The position numbers were made by a program, and so were the translations under genes. The notes below the pieces were generated by a model. It saw nothing but the letters and a program-made list of their open reading frames with translations. It had not been told where the DNA came from and did no database searches. A stretch of 64,000 bases of DNA from Cafeteria roenbergensis (taxonomy: Eukaryota > Sar > Bigyra > Bicosoecida > Cafeteriaceae), in NCBI GenBank assembly GCA_008330645.1, contig VLTN01000002.1, positions 434,001 to 498,000 of the forward strand, read 5' to 3'. The first letter of the stretch is position 1. The number at the start of each line of letters is the position of its first letter. Below, piece after piece: positions 27,959-35,734 of this stretch.

Positions 27959-28876
27959 TTATTCTGTGTAAAACATGAGTTTAATTTGTATTCTGGATTG
28001 AGGTAATAAAGTTAAAGGATATTTATTGTTTTCATAATCATATAAAGTAAAGAATAAACTGAATTTACTAAATAGAGTATTTTTCACATTATGATATCTT
28101 TGGTCAGTTGATTTAGATTCAAATAGAATACTTTGAATATCTTGATTATTCTTTTGAACATATTTATAATCGGTAATGAAAACAGCTGAGTTATTAGAAA
28201 TTGTGTTAATACTTCCATTTTGAGGCGGCAGTAATTCAAATTTTACAGGCAAACCCTGACTTTCTAGAACAATTCTAGAAATTGGGCTTAAAAATTCTAA
28301 TGTTCCACTGTCTTGAGTTTCAACATCATCACTTAAAACAATCATCTCATATATATCATCAATTCGGTCAAATTCAAAACTATTAAAATCAACTCTTAAA
28401 TCATCATTGAATAATATTTCATATTCAGTTCTAAATGTTGAGTTTGATTTTACTTCAAATCTTAAATTACTTTTATTAAATGTAAATTCGGGAATGTCAC
28501 CAACCGGTATTGATAAATCAGTATCACAAACAGCATAAAGTGCTTCATTTATAGCAGTTGCAACATCTCTATAATCATACATAAAACCATCATCTTCAAC
28601 AAACGAAGAAAAGTCAACATCTCTATAAAATGTGTCTCCTGTACCAACATCAGTAACGCCTAAATTATATGACTTTTGAGATGGTTTAAATAAGGGCATT
28701 CTTACAGCATGCAAATGAAACATTTCAACCGATAACAAATAATCTTTATCTGCATTGTCCAAAATATTAGTTTGACGTTCAATATTAAAAATTACGTTTT
28801 CTTTATTGGCTCCTTTAATTCCTGCTATTTCTTGATTACTAATAAAAGTTTCATTCAAGTAAGTATAATTTTGCAT
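27959..28876 (-). CDS. Penton (minor capsid) protein
   Basis: 305 residues, matching the ~300-residue single jelly-roll penton of mavirus, and located between the capsid and protease genes exactly as in virophages and Polintons. The N-terminus has KENVIFNIERQTNILDNA and the C-terminus ends in short beta-rich segments (LTLLPQSRIQIKLMFYTE). It would close the fivefold vertices of the capsid and probably holds the fibre. Identification rests on size, gene order and general sequence character. It has its own upstream TCTA promoter. Confidence 0.78.
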   Translation of the reverse strand: MQNYTYLNETFISNQEIAGIKGANKENVIFNIERQTNILDNADKDYLLSVEMFHLHAVRMPLFKPSQKSYNLGVTDVGTGDTFYRDVDFSSFVEDDGFMYDYRDVATAINEALYAVCDTDLSIPVGDIPEFTFNKSNLRFEVKSNSTFRTEYEILFNDDLRVDFNSFEFDRIDDIYEMIVLSDDVETQDSGTLEFLSPISRIVLESQGLPVKFELLPPQNGSINTISNNSAVFITDYKYVQKNNQDIQSILFESKSTDQRYHNVKNTLFSKFSLFFTLYDYENNKYPLTLLPQSRIQIKLMFYTE

Positions 28877-28882
28877 ATATAA

Positions 28883-28891
28883 TAGATTAGA
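28883..28891 (-). promoter_or_regulatory. Double TCTA late-type promoter core, penton gene
   Basis: Two TCTA cores (minus strand, 28883-28886 and 28888-28891) stand 7-15 bp upstream of the penton ATG. Confidence 0.6.
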
Positions 28892-28900
28892 TATTATTTT

Positions 28901-29458
28901 TTAATTAAAGATTTTTACAACAGCTAAATCTGGTGAAATATTATTCTTTTTTGAAATTGCTTTAATCATTTTAAAAAATTGGTCATTAGTTAAATCACTC
29001 AAAGCACACCTAGTCAAACTCCACCTACCACATGTTGCTACATTTGGATCTTTGCTTTGAAGTTTGTGATGGGAATAATCTACATTATAACCACTATCAA
29101 TTAATAAGTTTATTAAGCTGTTTTCCTGTTCATTATATAAACTTTTACGTTGTCCACCACTAAAACGTTTCTGATCGACATCTGGACGTCCGCCATATGA
29201 ATCAAAGAAAAAGATTTTATTATTTTTACCTTTTATTAATGCGCAATAATGACCATATAACCCTTGAGCACTTTGATAATTTGGATAAAATATTATAAAT
29301 TTGTTATCCTCATTAAATAAAAAATCAATGTTATTAGTTCTTATAATATCATCATAATCTAAAACTTTAATCATTTTTTCAAATGGCAATTTCTTTTTCC
29401 ATAACTTTTCTAATTCTGCAGGACTCAGAGCTTTATAAATTAAATTATTCATTTCCAT
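28901..29458 (-). CDS. Adenovirus-type maturation cysteine protease
   Basis: 185 residues when started at ATG 29458, which follows a TCTA promoter; the frame is open further upstream but without promoter support. Active-site features of the adenain / Ulp1 group are visible in order: His in GHYCAL, Asp in FFFDSYGG, Gln in KLQSKD and Cys in TCGRWSL. In mavirus and adenovirus this enzyme trims capsid proteins during virion maturation. It lies directly after the ATPase gene (25-bp gap) and before penton, the standard morphogenesis order. Confidence 0.88.
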   Translation of the reverse strand: MEMNNLIYKALSPAELEKLWKKKLPFEKMIKVLDYDDIIRTNNIDFLFNEDNKFIIFYPNYQSAQGLYGHYCALIKGKNNKIFFFDSYGGRPDVDQKRFSGGQRKSLYNEQENSLINLLIDSGYNVDYSHHKLQSKDPNVATCGRWSLTRCALSDLTNDQFFKMIKAISKKNNISPDLAVVKIFN

Positions 29459-29466
29459 TATTATAA

Positions 29467-29476
29467 TAGAAATAGA
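29467..29476 (-). promoter_or_regulatory. Double TCTA late-type promoter core, protease gene
   Basis: Two TCTA cores on the minus strand (29467-29470 and 29473-29476) in the 25-bp gap between the ATPase stop and protease ATG. They decide the protease start at 29458. Confidence 0.65.
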
Positions 29477-29483
29477 TAATTTT

Positions 29484-30413
29484 TTAAACAGAATCTGTAT
29501 TAACAACAGCCCTTTCAGATACTAAATAATGATTGGTGGTATTATAACACACCCACCGGGATCGCTGCAACATTTTATTAATCATATCTCTTTTTTTCTT
29601 CTTAAATCCTATATAACGTTTAAATAAAGATTCTCTTGCATGCTCTTCAGACATTTTAAATATTACGTAATCAGTTGTTTCTGCTTTGATAAGCTTAAAA
29701 TCGTGTCCACCATTCATTAAATGATTGCAAATTATCATATTACACCCATAATGTCTACCTTGTGTTAATAAATGATCGCGCAATATTTCTATTTGTTTCT
29801 TATCTTTACTTTTTTCATAATCATCAAAAAAGACAACTGAATCTTTAAAAATCATTTCTAAATCGGGAACAGAATAAACCAATTTAAAACCTTTCTTTTT
29901 TTGTTGTTGTAATGGCTTCATATCAGCAATTCTTAATTCTTCTTTTAATGCATCTTCAGGTTCTAATAATTTTTTAATATGCTTGAATTTAATTTTTTCC
30001 CGCTCATAGTTGCGTTTATCCGCTTCATAGTTTTCATTAATATCAGGTTGAACAAAATCATTAATATCAATATATTTGACTTTTCCAAATCTTCTATCTG
30101 GTTGTTCAGTTATAACAAATACATGTTTGATACCACTTTTTCTAAATTGGTCTATGGCTGATGCGGCAAATGTGCTTTTACCACTTCCAGATTTACCTGA
30201 AATAAAATAAACACTTCTTTGATCGCGGTCTTCTAATGTTGGAGGCACAACCTCAAAGTTTCCTTTATCATTTTTATCTAATATTATTGCATTGATTCCA
30301 TCCTCATCCCATTCATCTTTAGGGTCAAAATAAATAAGTTCGCTTTTGCTATACCTACCTAAAGTTTTAAATTCAGCTATTGGAAATCCTTTATCATTGG
30401 TGTTAATACTCAT
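29484..30413 (-). CDS. FtsK/HerA-type genome-packaging ATPase (A32-like)
   Basis: 309 residues with the start at ATG 30413, chosen because a TCTA promoter lies 14 bp upstream; an alternative in-frame start further upstream would be inside that promoter. The Walker A motif is SGKSGSGKSTFAAS and Walker B is DSVVFFDDYE. A sensor-type ICNHLMNGG follows. This is the packaging ATPase shared by virophages, Polintons and nucleocytoplasmic large DNA viruses, thought to pump the genome into the preformed capsid. It is the first of the ATPase-protease-penton-capsid run. Confidence 0.9.
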   Translation of the reverse strand: MSINTNDKGFPIAEFKTLGRYSKSELIYFDPKDEWDEDGINAIILDKNDKGNFEVVPPTLEDRDQRSVYFISGKSGSGKSTFAASAIDQFRKSGIKHVFVITEQPDRRFGKVKYIDINDFVQPDINENYEADKRNYEREKIKFKHIKKLLEPEDALKEELRIADMKPLQQQKKKGFKLVYSVPDLEMIFKDSVVFFDDYEKSKDKKQIEILRDHLLTQGRHYGCNMIICNHLMNGGHDFKLIKAETTDYVIFKMSEEHARESLFKRYIGFKKKKRDMINKMLQRSRWVCYNTTNHYLVSERAVVNTDSV

Positions 30414-30426
30414 ATATATAATAAAA

Positions 30427-30430
30427 TAGA
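30427..30430 (-). promoter_or_regulatory. TCTA late-type promoter core, ATPase gene
   Basis: TCTA on the minus strand 14 bp upstream of ATG 30413 in AT-only context; decides the start. Confidence 0.6.
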
Positions 30431-30525
30431 TTTTATTTTTTAAATACATAAATTTATACTTAATCATATATTAAAAAAGTTATTGAAACAGGTAATTAAA
30501 TAAGCTTTAAAAAATAAAAAACTTT

Positions 30526-31335
30526 CTATTTCAATTTTTTTTTATTTACAAATATTGAAACTTTTTCATTCAATTTTTTATTTATTAATTGAATTGCTTT
30601 AGGAATATCTTGTAAATAGTTTAGTTTTATATTTTTCAAGCTCTCATCATAAGCTCCTAATTTTATTGTGATATCTTCTTTAAGATTAGATAACACAAAC
30701 TTTTTTATTTCACTGTTCATTTTTGATTCTTCAAGTGTTTTAAGTCTTGACATGGTAAGATATCCAAATCCGACAAATGTGTTTTCTAATACATCATCAT
30801 ATATTTTTTCTATTTTATTCAATCTTTTTAATGCTTTGACATATTGTTTTTTGTTGACATATAATTTAAATTCATCAAAAAACATTTGTTTGATTTCTTT
30901 GTCATTTAGTATTGCATGATTATTTAAATCATATATTATTGTAATATCTTCAATGTATTCACCATTAAAAACAAAAATATCAAGCTTAACCCAATTAATA
31001 TTGGTTGCAAATACAAGCTTCTCAATTAATGGCACATCATTTAATACTTTTTGCGCACGTTTAAAATCTCTGACGGGTGTCATTCCAAGTTTTATTTTTT
31101 TAAATTCTATTATATCATCTTTTTTTATATCTTTTAATATATCTTTCAAAGATTCAATCAATGGAATAAGCATATTGGCGGGAACCTTTTGATATAAATC
31201 AATATCTGATGCCCAGAGTGTTAAGGGATAGCTTCCATTTAAATGTGGTGCATGTCCTTTGTCAAAATTTAGTGTGTTTATAACATTCTTATTGATGTCA
31301 TTGAACTTTTTAATGTTTGATTTGGTCAGTTTCAT
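30526..31335 (-). CDS. Nucleotidyltransferase-like protein
   Basis: 269 residues. Residues ~33-48 read LNGSYPLTLWASDIDL, the Gly-Ser followed by Asp-x-Asp arrangement of the DNA polymerase beta-type nucleotidyltransferase fold, and a third acidic site could be the Asp in KLDIFVF near residue 120. The C-terminal half is Lys-rich and helical. Substrate unknown: poly(A) polymerase-like, tRNA-like and antitoxin-type members share this motif. It heads the minus-strand late block and shares a symmetric divergent promoter with the 372-residue gene. The fold is inferred from the motif alone. Confidence 0.55.
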   Translation of the reverse strand: MKLTKSNIKKFNDINKNVINTLNFDKGHAPHLNGSYPLTLWASDIDLYQKVPANMLIPLIESLKDILKDIKKDDIIEFKKIKLGMTPVRDFKRAQKVLNDVPLIEKLVFATNINWVKLDIFVFNGEYIEDITIIYDLNNHAILNDKEIKQMFFDEFKLYVNKKQYVKALKRLNKIEKIYDDVLENTFVGFGYLTMSRLKTLEESKMNSEIKKFVLSNLKEDITIKLGAYDESLKNIKLNYLQDIPKAIQLINKKLNEKVSIFVNKKKLK

Positions 31336-31337
31336 AT

Positions 31338-31394
31338 ATAATATATTAGAAATATAATTATAAATAGATAAAAAATAATATCTAATATATTATA
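31338..31394. promoter_or_regulatory. Symmetric divergent late-type promoter
   Basis: An AT-only inverted repeat, ATAATATATTAGA at 31338-31350 mirrored by TCTAATATATTAT at 31381-31393, places one TCTA core upstream of each of the two divergent ATGs (31335 minus, 31398 plus). Confidence 0.65.
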
Positions 31395-31397
31395 TAT

Positions 31398-32516
31398 ATG
31401 AACAAATCACTCAGACAATTATTACTGGAAAAAGCAATTCAACATAGCTCACAATATGCAGGAGTCCAAGATAAACGTCTTCAAGATGAAGAATTGGAAC
31501 GTAAAACACGGGAAGAATTACGTAAAGAAAAAATTAAGCAAGATATTGTTTTAGACCAATTTGAACGGAAACAATATATGCCTTTAGATATGATATTAAA
31601 ACAATCTAAACAAGGTCAACAAGTAAGACGTATTATATATAGTGCCTTGAATGATATTAACAAAAAAAATTATGATGGTGTATCAAAAAAAATTGAGAAT
31701 TTATCAAATTTAGTTAAATCTGACGAGTTAGATGATCAAAGTTTACAATCTATTAATAATTTTTTAAGTGGTGTAAAACTACGTGCTTTTGACCTTGAAA
31801 CATTGGGCGAGTTTCCTATTGATTATGATGCTTTCATGGAGGACATAACTAATCTTCTTAATAATATTTCTAACAAGGATACTTCACCAGATGAACTCAA
31901 ACAAGATTTAGTAGATTTAGCAACTTATGATGAATTATTAAAAATATTTAATAGTTCAGAAGGTAAAACTATAGATGAAAAAAAAGAAATTTTAGAAAAA
32001 TTAGGTGCTGATTCTGATGCCATTCCAACAGGTAGACATATCTCCATTAATAATTATGGTAACAAATTTATAAGAGGTATTATGCCACCTATAGAAAAAC
32101 CTATTCCAATTGCAAAAAAAACCGAACCATTAAATCAGGGTGTTGTGATACCTGATGAAATAACAGGAAAAAAACCAACAGCACAGGTGCAATTATCATT
32201 ACCAATAGTTGAAAAACCAACGAAAGGAACTATTTATGTTGAACCATTAACCATATCACTTGATAATTTACCACTCAAAACTTTAGAAGATTTACGAGAT
32301 AATTTATTTAGTGGAAAACACAGTGTTAGCAATAGACGAAACCATCGAAAAGCTGCCAAAATAGCAAAGCTGAAAGAATACAATGTTTCATTACCAACTT
32401 TTACACGAACACCATCACATAAGACACTTAATAATATTGGACTACAAGCCATTTCAGATGCAATATTTAAAAAGAAAGTTGGTAAAGGAAAAAAAAAACG
32501 ACAATTTTACAGCTAA
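31398..32516 (+). CDS. Unknown 372-residue protein, charged coiled-coil N-terminus
   Basis: Residues 1-60 are highly charged and predicted helical (ERKTREELRKEKIKQDIVLD). The middle is acidic and helical with SPDELKQDLVDLATYDELL. The last ~100 residues contain Pro-rich spacers and a basic end (NRRNHRKAAKIAKLKEYNV, then KKKVGKGKKKRQFYS). No known domain recognised. It is followed directly by the lipase-like coding segment on the same strand, so the two may be functionally linked. A late structural or internal protein is possible from the promoter type and position, but this is inference. Confidence 0.6.
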   Translation: MNKSLRQLLLEKAIQHSSQYAGVQDKRLQDEELERKTREELRKEKIKQDIVLDQFERKQYMPLDMILKQSKQGQQVRRIIYSALNDINKKNYDGVSKKIENLSNLVKSDELDDQSLQSINNFLSGVKLRAFDLETLGEFPIDYDAFMEDITNLLNNISNKDTSPDELKQDLVDLATYDELLKIFNSSEGKTIDEKKEILEKLGADSDAIPTGRHISINNYGNKFIRGIMPPIEKPIPIAKKTEPLNQGVVIPDEITGKKPTAQVQLSLPIVEKPTKGTIYVEPLTISLDNLPLKTLEDLRDNLFSGKHSVSNRRNHRKAAKIAKLKEYNVSLPTFTRTPSHKTLNNIGLQAISDAIFKKKVGKGKKKRQFYS

Positions 32517-32686
32517 AACGGGATGGTAAAGGAGTTTTTGATTGGTTTAAAGATATTCCTGAAGGCTTTAGAAGAATAACAAAACCTTTAAAATCCATAA
32601 ATACAATTAGTGATTCATTAAAAGATATTATATTATTAGAACAATCAACATATCGCCCACCTGTTGAATCAATAAATGGTTATGAG

Positions 32687-33175
32687 TTGATATTATCAAC
32701 TGACAGAATAAGAGTTTATCAAAAAAATAAAACAATTGTAATAGCAGTTAGAGGAACAGATAAAACAAATGCAGATGATTTAAAAGATGATTTAGCCATA
32801 GTAAGAGGAACCTTACACAATTCACCAAGATTTTTACAATTAAAAAAAGTTTATGAAGGAATAGTTAAGGAATTTCCAGATTATCAAATAATTTTAACTG
32901 GTCATAGTTTGGGTGGTGGTATGATCATTGAATTATCTAAATATCACAATGATTTTAAAGGGTATTTATTTAATCCAGCAGTAAATATTAATAACTTACG
33001 TTCAAAAGAATATAATCTTAAAAATATTGAAACTCATTTGATGGAACACGACCCATTAATTATGACATCCAGTTTCTTACCGAATGTTTCAAAATATAAG
33101 TTTCCTTATCCAAAAAATGCAACTATTAATGTTCATTTGAAAGCTCATTCTTTAGAAAGTTTCTTAGGAAGATAA
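32687..33175 (+). CDS. Class 3 lipase-like alpha/beta hydrolase
   Basis: About 162 residues with the lipase class 3 signature: IVIAVRGTDKTNADDLKDD followed by the nucleophile elbow GHSLGGGM (Ser of the catalytic triad); a later Asp (EHDPLIM) and His (VHLKAHS) complete a plausible triad. The left limit is uncertain because the segment given does not begin at an ATG. Lipases occur in some Polinton-like viruses and could act on host membranes during entry or exit. No separate TCTA promoter was found immediately before it, so it may depend on the upstream gene's transcript. Confidence 0.7.
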   Translation: MILSTDRIRVYQKNKTIVIAVRGTDKTNADDLKDDLAIVRGTLHNSPRFLQLKKVYEGIVKEFPDYQIILTGHSLGGGMIIELSKYHNDFKGYLFNPAVNINNLRSKEYNLKNIETHLMEHDPLIMTSSFLPNVSKYKFPYPKNATINVHLKAHSLESFLGR

Positions 33176-33184
33176 ACACTAATT

Positions 33185-33220
33185 TATATTAACTTAAAAA
33201 ATATAATCTAAGTTAATATA
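33185..33220. terminator. AT hairpin at the lipase end / next promoter
   Basis: 11-bp arms TATATTAACTT and AAGTTAATATA with a 14-nt loop, located between the lipase stop and the next ATG; the right arm abuts a TCTA core (33207-33210). Confidence 0.55.
33207..33210 (+). promoter_or_regulatory. TCTA late-type promoter core, P-loop-like gene
   Basis: TCTA followed by AGTTAATATATATATA and the ATG at 33227, 17 bp from the core. Confidence 0.65.
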
Positions 33221-33226
33221 TATATA

Positions 33227-33847
33227 ATGGAAATTTCAAGCACAACAGGATTAACAATTGCTTTAAATGCTTTAACCCCTCTCGCAATTTATACATATAA
33301 ATCATGCATGGCACGTAGAATAAGAAACCCCAAAAACATAATTAAACAATGTCTTTTACTTCCCCCAAAAGGTGGTAAATCATTTTTATATAAAAAGTTA
33401 GCTTCTCAAAACCAATATATGGTTATAGATGTTGATGAATATTTAAAAAGTATTGTATCCCCTGAAGAAAATACTCGGCTAAAAATGGCAAAACAAAATG
33501 ACAGCTTTTTTGAGTTAGATTTATGTTATAAGTCATGTGCCGATAAAGTATTAAAGTTTGTAAAAGACCAGATAAAGACTAATAAATCAATGAAAGTATT
33601 ATTTCTAACATCTTCATACACTTGGGCCAGTCAATTTAAACACGATTCAGTGTGTATTGCTGCTCCTGATAGTGAATTTTTTGAAAAAATTTTAGAGGAA
33701 TTTGATGATAAGAAGGAACACATAAGAAAATCAAGGGAAGCCTTTTTAAACTCTTTACCATCTAAAAGTGTGTGTACAACTTATCATTCATATGATGAAC
33801 TGGAAAAAATGATCCGTACTAGATTAGGTATTCAGTATGCTGTATAA
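33227..33847 (+). CDS. P-loop-like protein with N-terminal hydrophobic segment
   Basis: 206 residues. The N-terminus has a mildly hydrophobic stretch (TGLTIALNALTPLAIYTY) that may be a membrane anchor. Residues ~47-56 (LPPKGGKSFL) resemble a short Walker A loop, and VIDVDEYL about 20 residues on could supply acidic residues, as in small nucleoside or nucleotide kinases. A hydrophobic strand VLFLTSSY follows. The motif is not fully canonical, so the kinase-like reading is tentative. Belongs to the plus-strand late block by promoter type. Confidence 0.55.
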   Translation: MEISSTTGLTIALNALTPLAIYTYKSCMARRIRNPKNIIKQCLLLPPKGGKSFLYKKLASQNQYMVIDVDEYLKSIVSPEENTRLKMAKQNDSFFELDLCYKSCADKVLKFVKDQIKTNKSMKVLFLTSSYTWASQFKHDSVCIAAPDSEFFEKILEEFDDKKEHIRKSREAFLNSLPSKSVCTTYHSYDELEKMIRTRLGIQYAV

Positions 33848-33865
33848 AAATAATTAAAAATATAA

Positions 33866-33869
33866 TCTA
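33866..33869 (+). promoter_or_regulatory. TCTA late-type promoter core, 73-residue gene
   Basis: TCTA in AATCTAGTTTTATTTAT, 12 bp upstream of ATG 33881. Confidence 0.6.
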
Positions 33870-33880
33870 GTTTTATTTAT

Positions 33881-34102
33881 ATGAGAGATATTACAATAAA
33901 TGAATATTGTCAAATATCAGAAATAAATAAAGAGTTAAAAAACTTTAGCAGCATATTTGATGATGATGATCCCACTGAAGCTTTCAAAAGTTTAAAAAAA
34001 ATCACAAGATTGTTTAAAAATTTTCATCCCCAGCTAAAATATAAACCTAAAAAAAATATACAACCTCCCAGAGCATGTGAGGCACAAAATGAACAAATTT
34101 AA
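33881..34102 (+). CDS. Small protein with HPQLK motif (paralogue A)
   Basis: 73 residues, acidic N-terminus then a basic helix. The stretch AFKSLKKITRLFKNFHPQLK aligns with LEILKEITKHLKKLHPQLK of the gene at 36270-36554, so the two are paralogues on opposite strands. Function unknown. The gene is short but supported by its TCTA promoter and by the paralogy. Confidence 0.6.
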   Translation: MRDITINEYCQISEINKELKNFSSIFDDDDPTEAFKSLKKITRLFKNFHPQLKYKPKKNIQPPRACEAQNEQI

Positions 34103-34111
34103 ATAAAATAT

Positions 34112-34115
34112 TCTA
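34112..34115 (+). promoter_or_regulatory. TCTA late-type promoter core, 108-residue gene
   Basis: TCTA in TTCTAGATTAATATAT, 12 bp upstream of ATG 34127. Confidence 0.6.
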
Positions 34116-34126
34116 GATTAATATAT

Positions 34127-34453
34127 ATGACTGTACCATCCCATATTAAAGGATTTTGTAATTTTCTTATAGATACTCAAATTAAGAACATTAAGTTATT
34201 GCATTATGTTATGTACCTTAGTAAAATTCTCACAAAAAACACAGATGATAAAGAAATAAAAAACTATATTAAAGATTATAAAAGATATTTAAACTATGTT
34301 AAATCAAAAGTTATTCAAAATATTAATAAGGAAACTTATGATTTTAGTGATTCTAGTGATTCTTATGACTCAGATGAATCCGATGGAAATGATTTTTATA
34401 TTAAATCTAATGTTGATAAAATGATGGATATTAAATACAATTTTTCTATATAA
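34127..34453 (+). CDS. Unknown 108-residue protein
   Basis: Helical, Lys/Ile-rich N-terminal two thirds, then a Ser/Asp-rich acidic patch (SDSSDSYDSDESDG) and a short tail. No known domain recognised. Supported by its own TCTA promoter and by tight spacing to its neighbours in the same direction. Confidence 0.55.
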   Translation: MTVPSHIKGFCNFLIDTQIKNIKLLHYVMYLSKILTKNTDDKEIKNYIKDYKRYLNYVKSKVIQNINKETYDFSDSSDSYDSDESDGNDFYIKSNVDKMMDIKYNFSI

Positions 34454-34471
34454 AATAATTTAAATTAATAA

Positions 34472-34475
34472 TCTA
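34472..34475 (+). promoter_or_regulatory. TCTA late-type promoter core, small S74 gene
   Basis: TCTA in AATCTAAGTTATATTAT, 18 bp upstream of ATG 34493. Confidence 0.6.
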
Positions 34476-34492
34476 AGTTATATTATATATAT

Positions 34493-35068
34493 ATGTCCTC
34501 TCATAAAGTTAAATATCAAAGACGATTTCACCAAGAAGAAAAACCTGAAGCTGTAAAACTTTTAACACCTGATGAAAAAAATATTTATTTTAAAGAAGAA
34601 TATGGAAAGGTTGATAATCTTGAAGTATCTAAAAAATTAATTACTGAAGAGTTGCTGGTTCATTCTACTATTAAATGTAAAGATTTAAAATGTTTAGAAA
34701 TAGAGCGTTTAAAAAGAGACTTTAAAGCTTTAAGCTTAAAATATAATGGTGATGTAAAACCTCAAGATGTTCAACCTGTTCAAGAAGACGATCAATTAGA
34801 AGTAAAAGATGCTGTAAATTTAGATAAAGGTTTAAAGTTTGTCAATGAATTAAAGCCTGTTAAATTTACTCACAAAGGAAAAACACATTATGGATTGGTA
34901 AAAGCTGAAGTTGAAAAGATTTCTAAAATTGCAAATGTAAGTGCTGAATTAATATCTAAATCAAATCATTTAAGCGAAAATTTCATTCCTCTTTTAATTA
35001 AATCAGTTCAAGCATTATCTAAACGTTTAGATGTATTAGAAAAAGGTGGTTCATCTTGGAATGATTAA
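34493..35068 (+). CDS. Short S74-chaperone-like protein (second copy of the fibre C-terminal domain)
   Basis: 191 residues. Residues ~110-185 resemble the chaperone end of the large fibre: LDKGLKFVNELKPVKFTHKG and HYGLVKAEVE, then a closing coiled coil FIPLLIKSVQALSKRLDVLE. The N-terminal half is charged and helical (LEIERLKRDFKALSLKY) with no fibre stalk. It may form a short trimer, help the large fibre fold, or be an alternative vertex protein. Likely late by promoter type. Confidence 0.72.
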   Translation: MSSHKVKYQRRFHQEEKPEAVKLLTPDEKNIYFKEEYGKVDNLEVSKKLITEELLVHSTIKCKDLKCLEIERLKRDFKALSLKYNGDVKPQDVQPVQEDDQLEVKDAVNLDKGLKFVNELKPVKFTHKGKTHYGLVKAEVEKISKIANVSAELISKSNHLSENFIPLLIKSVQALSKRLDVLEKGGSSWND

Positions 35069-35081
35069 CTTTTTCATATAT

Positions 35082-35117
35082 TATAATAACTTAAAAAATA
35101 ATATCTAAGTTATTATA
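35082..35117. terminator. AT hairpin at the short S74 gene end / next promoter
   Basis: 11-bp arms TATAATAACTT and AAGTTATTATA around a 14-nt loop containing the TCTA core of the next gene. Confidence 0.55.
35104..35107 (+). promoter_or_regulatory. TCTA late-type promoter core, duplicated-module gene
   Basis: TCTA in ATATCTAAGTTATTATAT, 17 bp upstream of ATG 35125. Confidence 0.65.
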
Positions 35118-35124
35118 TATATAC

Positions 35125-35694
35125 ATGGTCAAATATACTCTGGATGAAAATTTTAATTTAGTTCCTTCAAGAGGCTCAGGTACACAAAAAAAACTTTTGG
35201 GAAGAACTCTAAAACTTGAAGCACCTAAAATGAATGTAACAGATGAAATTAAAAAATATGAAAAAACCGGCGAAATTGTTAAAGGTGGTTTTTTGTTTGA
35301 TTTACTGGCAACAGGTGCCAATATGATTAAGAATGGGATTGAAGGGAAAAGATGGAGCACAAATACCGCTTTTAAAGGTTTGGGAAAGGGAAAGGCTAAG
35401 GGTGACTGCAAATGTTTAAAAGAAGTTCATAATTTTGAAACTTCCGGAAAACTTGTTAAAGGTGGTTTTTTATTGGACTTCTTAGCAACCGGAATTAATA
35501 TGATTAAGAACGGTATCGAGGGGAAAAGATGGAGCGAAAACACCCCATTTCAAGGATTAGGAAAAGTAGATAAACCCAAACGGAAAGCATCACCCGCACA
35601 AAAGAAACGAGGGGAATTAGTTAAAATGGTTATGAAAGAATACGGGGTTTCTCTTGGTGAAGCTTCCAAAATGATTAAAGAGGCTGGAATATAA
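35125..35694 (+). CDS. Basic protein with a duplicated ~42-residue module
   Basis: 189 residues. A module of GGFLFDLLATGANMIKNGIE then GKRWSTNTAFKGLGK occurs twice (residues ~55-95 and ~112-155) with few changes. Each copy has a hydrophobic/amphipathic helix followed by a basic, Trp-containing turn. The C-terminus is basic (KPKRKASPAQKKRGELVK) and ends with a short helix (VSLGEASKMIKEAGI). No family recognised. Size, charge, late promoter and amphipathic repeats would suit a minor virion protein such as a DNA-condensing or membrane-active cement protein, but this is inference only. Confidence 0.6.
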   Translation: MVKYTLDENFNLVPSRGSGTQKKLLGRTLKLEAPKMNVTDEIKKYEKTGEIVKGGFLFDLLATGANMIKNGIEGKRWSTNTAFKGLGKGKAKGDCKCLKEVHNFETSGKLVKGGFLLDFLATGINMIKNGIEGKRWSENTPFQGLGKVDKPKRKASPAQKKRGELVKMVMKEYGVSLGEASKMIKEAGI

Positions 35695-35731
35695 TTTAAA
35701 ATTATAATTTATATTTTTTATAATTTTAAAT
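35694..35731. terminator. AT-rich hairpin between convergent genes
   Basis: 13-bp perfect arms ATTTAAAATTATA and TATAATTTTAAAT around a 12-nt loop, starting at the stop codon of the plus-strand gene and ending just before the stop of the GIY-YIG gene. Confidence 0.6.
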
Positions 35732-35734
35732 AAT

